A program made the translations under genes and the position numbers. The notes under the pieces are model-generated. The model saw only the letters and a list, made by a program, of their open reading frames with translations, made no database searches and was not told where the DNA came from. A stretch of DNA of 56,010 bases, from contig NZ_AOIA01000020.1 of NCBI RefSeq assembly GCF_000337695.1, positions 29,853-85,862 on the forward strand, given 5' to 3'. This document shows, in pieces, positions 50,839 to 56,010 of this stretch. Source of the stretch: Natronococcus jeotgali DSM 18795 (GTDB taxonomy: Archaea > Halobacteriota > Halobacteria > Halobacteriales > Natrialbaceae). Within the stretch, counting starts at the first letter, position 1, and each line of letters begins with the position of its first letter.

Positions 50839-51819
50839 ATGGAACGGGGTTACTCGCGTCGCTCTGCACTGACCGCACTCGGGGCCGGTTCTGCGGTCGC
50901 GCTCTCGGGGTGTCTCGCCGGGTCGAATTCCGACTCCGGCTCGGGGCCGACGATACGCATCTCGGGGGGCGTCGGCCCGCTGCCGATGGTACAGGTCTGG
51001 GCCGACATCTACACCGACGAGCGCGACGTCGAAATCGACGTCTCGGGAGGCGGCACCGGCGTCGGCGTCTCGGACGTGTTGAACGAGCAAGTCGACGTCG
51101 CGATGATGGGGCGAGGCCCCGAGGAGGCCGAACTCGAGCAGGGACTCGTCGCGACCGCGATGCTCATCGACACCGTCGTCGGCACGATCAACGTCAACAA
51201 TCCGGTGTACGACGAACTCCGGGAGCACGGGCTCACCCAGGACGAGCTCGCGGCGATTTTCAGCAAGGAGATCACGAACTGGAACGAGGTCGTCGAGCCC
51301 GACGTCGACGAACCGATCTTCGTCTACGGGCGCTCGGACTCCTCGGCAGCCTACCAGAAGTGGGGCGAGTTCCTCGGCGGCTACACCGAAAGCGAACTCG
51401 AGGACATGGCCGACGGGAACTTCGACGGCGACCAGCAGGTCGCGCAGGCGATCAACAACGACACTCACGCCATCTCGCTGAACAACATCAACTACGTCTA
51501 CGACTTCAACACGGGCGACCTCGAGATGAACATCCGACCCGTTCCGCTGGACCGCGACGGGAACGGGACCCTCGCCTCGGAGGAGGACTTCTACGACACC
51601 CGCGACGACTTCCTCACCGCCGTCGAAGACGGGCGGTACCCCTCGCCGCCGGCGCGCGACATGTACCTGGCCGCGAACGGGGAGTTCGACGACGCCGCCG
51701 CCGACTTCGTCGAGTGGGTGCTCACCGAGGGCCAGCAGTACGTCCGCGAGAACGGGTACGCGCCGATCGGTGACGAGAAACTCGAGAAACAGCGCGAGAT
51801 CCTCGCGGAGGCCTCATAG
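50839..51819 (+). CDS. pstS: Phosphate ABC transporter substrate-binding lipoprotein PstS
   Basis: 326 residues, the phosphate receptor of the Pst importer. A Tat lipoprotein signal (SRRSALTALGAGSAVALSGC) places cysteine 26 at the lipid-modified position. The mature domain has DVEIDVSGGGTGVGVSDVL, the phosphate-binding SGGGTG-like turn, and RSDSSAAYQKWGEFL, typical of PstS. LEDMADGNFDGDQQ and NNDTHAISLNNINYVY match the second lobe. The gene is followed directly by pstC (stop TAG at 51817, start at 51820). Confidence 0.93.
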   Translation: MERGYSRRSALTALGAGSAVALSGCLAGSNSDSGSGPTIRISGGVGPLPMVQVWADIYTDERDVEIDVSGGGTGVGVSDVLNEQVDVAMMGRGPEEAELEQGLVATAMLIDTVVGTINVNNPVYDELREHGLTQDELAAIFSKEITNWNEVVEPDVDEPIFVYGRSDSSAAYQKWGEFLGGYTESELEDMADGNFDGDQQVAQAINNDTHAISLNNINYVYDFNTGDLEMNIRPVPLDRDGNGTLASEEDFYDTRDDFLTAVEDGRYPSPPARDMYLAANGEFDDAAADFVEWVLTEGQQYVRENGYAPIGDEKLEKQREILAEAS

Positions 51820-52752
51820 ATGGGGACGACCGAAACCCGATCGGAGAACTCGAGCCGGCTCGACCGACGGCTCCTGCTCGAGCGTCTGAGCAGTTACTGG
51901 CTGGTCGGCGCCGGCCTCTTCGCGGTCGCGCTGTTCGGGCTGATCGTCCTGACGCTCGTCCAGCGGTCGCTCCCGGTCGTCGCCGAGCACTCGCTGCTCG
52001 AGATGGTGACCTCGGCGAACTGGGACCCCGCGGCCGACGAGTTCGGGTTCCTGCCGGCGATCGTCGGCACGATCTACGTCACCGCCCTCTCGATGGCGAT
52101 GGGGACGCCGATCGCGCTCCTCGCGGCGATCTACATCGCGGAGTACGCGGAGGGGCGAACGAAGGTGCTCATCTCGTCGTTCATCGATCTGCTCGCGGCG
52201 ATCCCGAGCGTGATCTTCGGGCTCGTCGGCCTGATCGTCGTCGTCCCGTTCGTCGGCGACTACCTCGCGCCGGCCGTCGGCGCCCACAGCATCGGCCTGG
52301 GGATCGTGACGGTCAGCCTCGTGATGGCGATCATCGTCACACCCTTCATGATCTCGCTGTCGGTCGAATCGCTCGAGGCCCTGCCCGACGAGCTCCGGGA
52401 GTCGTCGCTGGGCGTCGGCGCGACGAAGTGGGAGACCATTCGAACGGTGCTGCTGCGGGCGGCGGGCCCGGGCATCTTCTCCGCGATTCTGCTCGGCTTC
52501 GGGCGCGTCTTCGGCGCGACGATCGTTCCCGCGATGCTCATCGGCGGCCAGACGGCGATCCCGGAGAGCCCGTTCGACGCGGGCCAGACGCTGCCGACGC
52601 TGATCGTCAACGACTTCGGCGAGCTGATGTCGATCCCGCTGACCCAGTCGGCGCTGATCCTGGTCGGACTGATGTTGCTGGTGATCGTCTGGCTCTTTAA
52701 CTTCGGGGCGATGCTCGTCCGTCGCCGCCTGCAACGGAGGTGGCAGTACTGA
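51820..52752 (+). CDS. pstC: Phosphate ABC transporter permease PstC
   Basis: 310 residues, six membrane helices. The permease EAA-type loop is EALPDELRESSLGVGATKWE, facing PstB. IYIAEYAEGRTKVLISSFID is also typical of PstC. Starts immediately after the pstS stop. Its TGA overlaps the ATG of pstA by one base (TGATG at 52750). Confidence 0.93.
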   Translation: MGTTETRSENSSRLDRRLLLERLSSYWLVGAGLFAVALFGLIVLTLVQRSLPVVAEHSLLEMVTSANWDPAADEFGFLPAIVGTIYVTALSMAMGTPIALLAAIYIAEYAEGRTKVLISSFIDLLAAIPSVIFGLVGLIVVVPFVGDYLAPAVGAHSIGLGIVTVSLVMAIIVTPFMISLSVESLEALPDELRESSLGVGATKWETIRTVLLRAAGPGIFSAILLGFGRVFGATIVPAMLIGGQTAIPESPFDAGQTLPTLIVNDFGELMSIPLTQSALILVGLMLLVIVWLFNFGAMLVRRRLQRRWQY

Positions 52753-53612
52753 TGGACCGCTACACCGAACAGCGCCTGTTCGGCCTCCTCGCCCGGGCCA
52801 GCGCCGCGCTCGTCCTCGCGGTGCTCGCGCTCGTCGTCGGCGTCACGCTCTACCGGGGCGGACGCGTCTTCGTCACCGATCCCGCGGTCGCGCTGACACC
52901 GCCGGGCTCGCGGTACATGTTAGACGGCGGCGGCGGGTTCTTCCACGCCGTGCTGGGCAGCATCTACATCGTCGTTCCCGCCACCGTGGTCGCCTCGATC
53001 CTGGCGATCTCGACGGCGATCTACCTCCAGAGCGACTACTCGAGCGAGCGCACCTCGGACGTGATCAACATGTTCCTGAACGTGCTCTGGGGGACGCCGC
53101 CGATCGTCTACGGGGTGTTCGTGCTGACGCTCATCATCGCCGCCGGCGCCCAGACGAGCCTGATCTTCGGGACGGTCGCGATCGCGATCTTCCAGTACCC
53201 GATCATGACGCGGTACGCCGACGAGGCGCTTCGCTCGGCTCCCGACACGGTCAGGGAGGCGTCCTACGGCCTCGGCGCTACCCGGTTCGAGACCGCCCGG
53301 ATGACCGTCCGCGCGGCGCTGCCGGGCGTCATCGCCGGGATCATCATGGGCTTCGCCCGCGGGATCGGCGACGCCGCCACCGTCCTCTTCACGGCCGGCC
53401 GAAGCACCCAGATGCCCGGCGGCCCGTTCGACTCCGCGACGACGCTGCCGATCCTCATCTTCGAGCAGGCGTCGTCGTTCAACGCCGAAGTCCGCTCGCA
53501 CGCCTACGCGGCGTCGTTCGTCCTGATCGTCGCCGTGCTCGGGTTGATACTCGTCTCGAAGCTCCTCGCGGGGAGATTCGCCCGCTTCGCACCAGGAGGC
53601 AGACACTCATGA
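52752..53612 (+). CDS. pstA: Phosphate ABC transporter permease PstA
   Basis: 286 residues from the ATG at 52752; an ATG 12 bases earlier is less likely because the TGATG overlap is the usual coupling. Six membrane helices. The EAA loop is EALRSAPDTVREASYGLGAT. GFARGIGDAATVLFTAGRST is the typical region before the last helices. The stop overlaps the pstB start in ATGA. Confidence 0.93.
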   Translation: MDRYTEQRLFGLLARASAALVLAVLALVVGVTLYRGGRVFVTDPAVALTPPGSRYMLDGGGGFFHAVLGSIYIVVPATVVASILAISTAIYLQSDYSSERTSDVINMFLNVLWGTPPIVYGVFVLTLIIAAGAQTSLIFGTVAIAIFQYPIMTRYADEALRSAPDTVREASYGLGATRFETARMTVRAALPGVIAGIIMGFARGIGDAATVLFTAGRSTQMPGGPFDSATTLPILIFEQASSFNAEVRSHAYAASFVLIVAVLGLILVSKLLAGRFARFAPGGRHS

Positions 53613-54442
53613 CAGACGACACCGCAATCCGTACCGACGACCTCGAGGTAACGTACACCGGCAACCGAGACGTGACCGCGCTCGACGGCGTCAGCGTCGC
53701 GTTCGACGAGAACAAGCTGACGGCGATCATCGGTCCCTCGGGCTGTGGCAAGTCGACGCTGCTGAAGTCGCTGAACCGCCTGCACGAGATCCAGCCCAAC
53801 GCCGAGATCGACGGCGAGGTCTACCTCGGCGACGAGGCGATCTACGACACCGACGAGCCGCTGCCCGAGATCCGCCGCCGGGTCGGCTACGTCCCCCAGA
53901 CGCCGACGGCGCTGCCGTTGTCGATCTACAACAACGTCGCCTACGGCGCGAAGATCCACGGCGATTACTCGAGGGCGGAACTCGACGACCTCGTCGAGCG
54001 CTACCTCCGGAAGGTCAACCTCTGGGACGAGGTGAAAGATCGGCTCGAGGACCCGGGCGCCGAGCTCTCGACCGGACAGATCCAGCGGCTCTGTCTCGCC
54101 CGGTCGCTGGCCGTCGAGCCCGAGGTCCTGCTCTGTGACGAGGTCACCTCCGCGCTGGACCCGATCTCGGCCGAGCAGGTCGAGGAGACCCTCGAGAACC
54201 TCAAAGAGGAGTACACCATCGTCATGGTCACCCACAGCATGGACCAGGCCAAGCGCCTCGCCGACGACGTGATCTTCCTCTATCTCGGGGAGCTCGTCGA
54301 GGCCAGCGACACGCGCTCGTTCTTCGAGAATCCCCAACACGAGCGGACTCGGGAGTTCGTGAAGGGACACACCGCGGTCGACTACGACGACGAGCCGAGC
54401 GAGGAGGCCGCGACCGACGAGCCCCCCGTCGCCAGTCGGTAG
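53609..54442 (+). CDS. pstB: Phosphate ABC transporter ATP-binding protein PstB
   Basis: 277 residues. Walker A is GPSGCGKST, the signature is LSTGQIQRLCLARSLA (T in place of the common G), Walker B is VLLCDEVTSALDP and the switch is MVTHSMDQAKRLAD. NRLHEIQPNAEIDGEVYLGD matches the PstB helical loop. The four genes pstSCAB overlap or abut, so they form one operon. A phoU gene, which commonly follows pstB, is absent: the next gene is trpB 188 bases on. Confidence 0.95.
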   Translation: MTDDTAIRTDDLEVTYTGNRDVTALDGVSVAFDENKLTAIIGPSGCGKSTLLKSLNRLHEIQPNAEIDGEVYLGDEAIYDTDEPLPEIRRRVGYVPQTPTALPLSIYNNVAYGAKIHGDYSRAELDDLVERYLRKVNLWDEVKDRLEDPGAELSTGQIQRLCLARSLAVEPEVLLCDEVTSALDPISAEQVEETLENLKEEYTIVMVTHSMDQAKRLADDVIFLYLGELVEASDTRSFFENPQHERTREFVKGHTAVDYDDEPSEEAATDEPPVASR

Positions 54443-54630
54443 TCGGTCGGTTCGGTCTCGAGACGGCGGACCCGCCACCGTCGCACCGCTCGCGCTCGAG
54501 GCGGTTTCGGACGGCGGTATGCGGCCGTCAGCCGGGCGGCGTTTCCGCCAGCTCACTACGCGATGACGGTCGACGCCCGCTCGAGTCGAGCCGCGGAACA
54601 TACTTTACCGTCAGCGCGAAACGGTTCGCC
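54443..54630. other. Gap between pstB and trpB
   Basis: 188 bases, GC-rich, no ORF supported. A TATA-like ATACTTTAC at 54599-54607 is the likely trpB promoter. Confidence 0.45.
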
Positions 54631-55782
54631 ATGTCCGACGGCAACTTCGAGGGCTACGGGGGACGACACGTTCCGGAACCACTTCGCGACCCGCTCGAGC
54701 AACTGGCCAACGCCTACGACGAGGTCGGCGCGACCGAGGAGTTTCGGGCCGACCTGCGAGAGCTCCTCGAGGACTTCGCGGGGCGGCCGACCCCGCTGTA
54801 CCGCGCCCGCAGTCTGAGCGAGCGCTACGGCGCCGAGATCTACCTCAAGCGCGAGGACCTGCTCCACGGCGGCGCCCACAAGATCAACAACGTCCTCGGG
54901 CAGGCGCTGCTCGCCAAGCGCTCGGGTCGCGAGCGACTGATCGCCGAGACCGGCGCGGGCCAGCACGGCGTCGCGACGGCGATGGCGGGCGCCCTGCTCG
55001 ACCTCGAGACGGAGATCTACATGGGCGAGAAGGACGTCGCCCGCCAGGAGATGAACGTCTTCAGGATGCGCCTGCTCGGCGCCGAGGTCAACGAGGTCGC
55101 ACGCGGCGATGCGGGGCTGGCCGACGCCGTCGACGCCGCCCTCGAGGACTTCGCCGAAAACGTCGCGGATACGCACTACCTGGTCGGCAGCGTCGTCGGG
55201 CCGGACCCGTTCCCGCGGATGGTCCGGGACTTCCAGAGCGTGATCGGCGAGGAGGCCCGCGAGCAGTTCCGCGAGCGGACGGGCGACCTGCCCGACGCCG
55301 CGGTCGCCTGCGTCGGCGGGGGGTCGAACGCGATCGGGCTCTTCCACGCCTTCCGCGAGGACGACGTCGCCTTCTACGGCGCCGAGGGTGGGGGCGAGGG
55401 AGCGGACTCGACGCGTCACGCGGCGCCCCTGGCCAGCGGCACCGACGACACCCTCCACGGAATGAAAACGCGGGTGCTCGAGGACGACGTCGAGGTCCAC
55501 TCCGTCTCGGCGGGGCTGGACTACCCCGGCGTCGGTCCCGAACACGCGATGTTCCGGGCCGTCGGCCGTTGCGAGTACACCGCCGTCACCGACGACGCGG
55601 CGCTGGCGGCGTTCCGGGAACTGAGCGAGACCGAGGGGATCATCCCGGCGCTGGAGTCGAGCCACGCGGTCGCCCGCGCGATCGAACTCGCGGAGGACGG
55701 CGCCCACGAAACGATCCTCGTGAACCTCTCGGGACGGGGCGACAAGGACATGGAGACCGCGGCGCGGAAGTTCAGCCTCTAG
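54631..55782 (+). CDS. trpB: Tryptophan synthase beta chain TrpB
   Basis: 383 residues, PLP enzyme that condenses indole with serine. It is the TrpB1 type: LKREDLLHGGAHKINNVLGQ holds the PLP lysine, ETGAGQHGVATA follows, and GGGSNAIGLF is the phosphate-binding loop; a TrpB2-type insertion is not present. HAMFRAVGRCEYTAVTDDAA and VNLSGRGDKDM are also typical. trpA and trpC are not nearby. Its TAG stop shares the bases CTAG with the stop of the convergent gene at 55779. Confidence 0.95.
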   Translation: MSDGNFEGYGGRHVPEPLRDPLEQLANAYDEVGATEEFRADLRELLEDFAGRPTPLYRARSLSERYGAEIYLKREDLLHGGAHKINNVLGQALLAKRSGRERLIAETGAGQHGVATAMAGALLDLETEIYMGEKDVARQEMNVFRMRLLGAEVNEVARGDAGLADAVDAALEDFAENVADTHYLVGSVVGPDPFPRMVRDFQSVIGEEAREQFRERTGDLPDAAVACVGGGSNAIGLFHAFREDDVAFYGAEGGGEGADSTRHAAPLASGTDDTLHGMKTRVLEDDVEVHSVSAGLDYPGVGPEHAMFRAVGRCEYTAVTDDAALAAFRELSETEGIIPALESSHAVARAIELAEDGAHETILVNLSGRGDKDMETAARKFSL

Positions 55783-56010
55783 GGGAGGCGGTTCCCGACG
55801 AGCGCGCCGAGCGGACCGAACGCGGCCGGATAGACGACGCCGACGAGCCCGATCGCCGAGACCGGCGTCGGGCCCGCCGAGAGGCCGCTCGCGTCGACCG
55901 TCAGGAGGATCAGACCGACCAGCGCCGCGGGGAGGTAGCCGAGCACGACGGCGAGTCCGTGGATCGCGGCGGCGGTCGTCGGCAGCCTCGGCTCGCCGAT
56001 CCGAACGGCA
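55779..56010 (-). CDS. Membrane protein, C-terminal part (cut by window end)
   Basis: The last 76 codons are visible, ending in TAG read from 55781 to 55779. They encode AVVLGYLPAALVGLILLTVD-like and VSAIGLVGVVYPAAFGPLGA-like hydrophobic segments, with a short tail GNRLP. It looks like a polytopic haloarchaeal protein of unknown family. It converges with trpB, sharing the CTAG palindrome at the two stops. The start lies beyond the window. Confidence 0.55.
   Translation of the reverse strand, partial: AVRIGEPRLPTTAAAIHGLAVVLGYLPAALVGLILLTVDASGLSAGPTPVSAIGLVGVVYPAAFGPLGALVGNRLP

Overview
The window is chromosomal DNA of a halophilic archaeon (class Halobacteria). The evidence is a high GC content (40 of 60 bases in a sample from carB), strongly acidic proteins, short GTGA/ATGA gene overlaps, TATA-like boxes about 25 bases before start codons (leaderless transcription), Tat-type lipoprotein signals, and archaeal or haloarchaeal genes such as DnaG primase, fused FolC-FolP, Bat-type HTH regulators and DUF5815/DUF1405/DUF92 proteins. 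A member of the Natrialbaceae is plausible, but that is a guess. The first 17 bases are a Tn5/Nextera mosaic end, so position 1 is a contig edge in a draft assembly and the first gene, nirK, is cut.

Layout. 0-10 kb: end of nirK; a cis-prenyltransferase homologue without the usual catalytic motif, divergent from a DUF92 polytopic protein; dnaG; a winged-helix membrane regulator; a DUF3311/sodium-solute symporter pair; a PAS-GAF-Bat regulator; a DUF6293-type regulator. 10-17 kb: an O-antigen-ligase-like protein, two haloarchaeal hypotheticals in a patch of small repeats, an RND/MMPL exporter and a hypothetical with a palindrome at its start. 17-36 kb is mostly core metabolism: valS, DUF1405, an acetoacetate-decarboxylase-like protein with pdxS, thrB with an MFS transporter, an FAD oxidoreductase, a regulator-ABC transporter cluster, DUF5815 and carB.

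36.2-42.0 kb is an accessory island between carB and an ABC permease gene. It holds a photolyase carrying a Tat signal peptide, a low-GC GNAT acetyltransferase, a CPBP intramembrane protease, a MITE-like element, a DUF1254/DUF1214 exported protein and an IS200/IS605-like end. Its main feature is a roughly 340-base module (palindrome, TATA box, 5' leader hairpin, Tat signal sequence) present twice in direct orientation, about 4.1 kb apart, in front of two unrelated proteins. A short motif close to CGTGCTGAATACAGGGCG recurs at the segment borders.

42-56 kb returns to ordinary content: a divergent ABC exporter pair, small membrane proteins, the folCP fusion, a YeiH-family exporter with a small upstream ORF, a complete pstSCAB phosphate operon without phoU, a standalone trpB, and a gene cut by the window end. 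I found no rRNA, tRNA, CRISPR array or complete insertion sequence.
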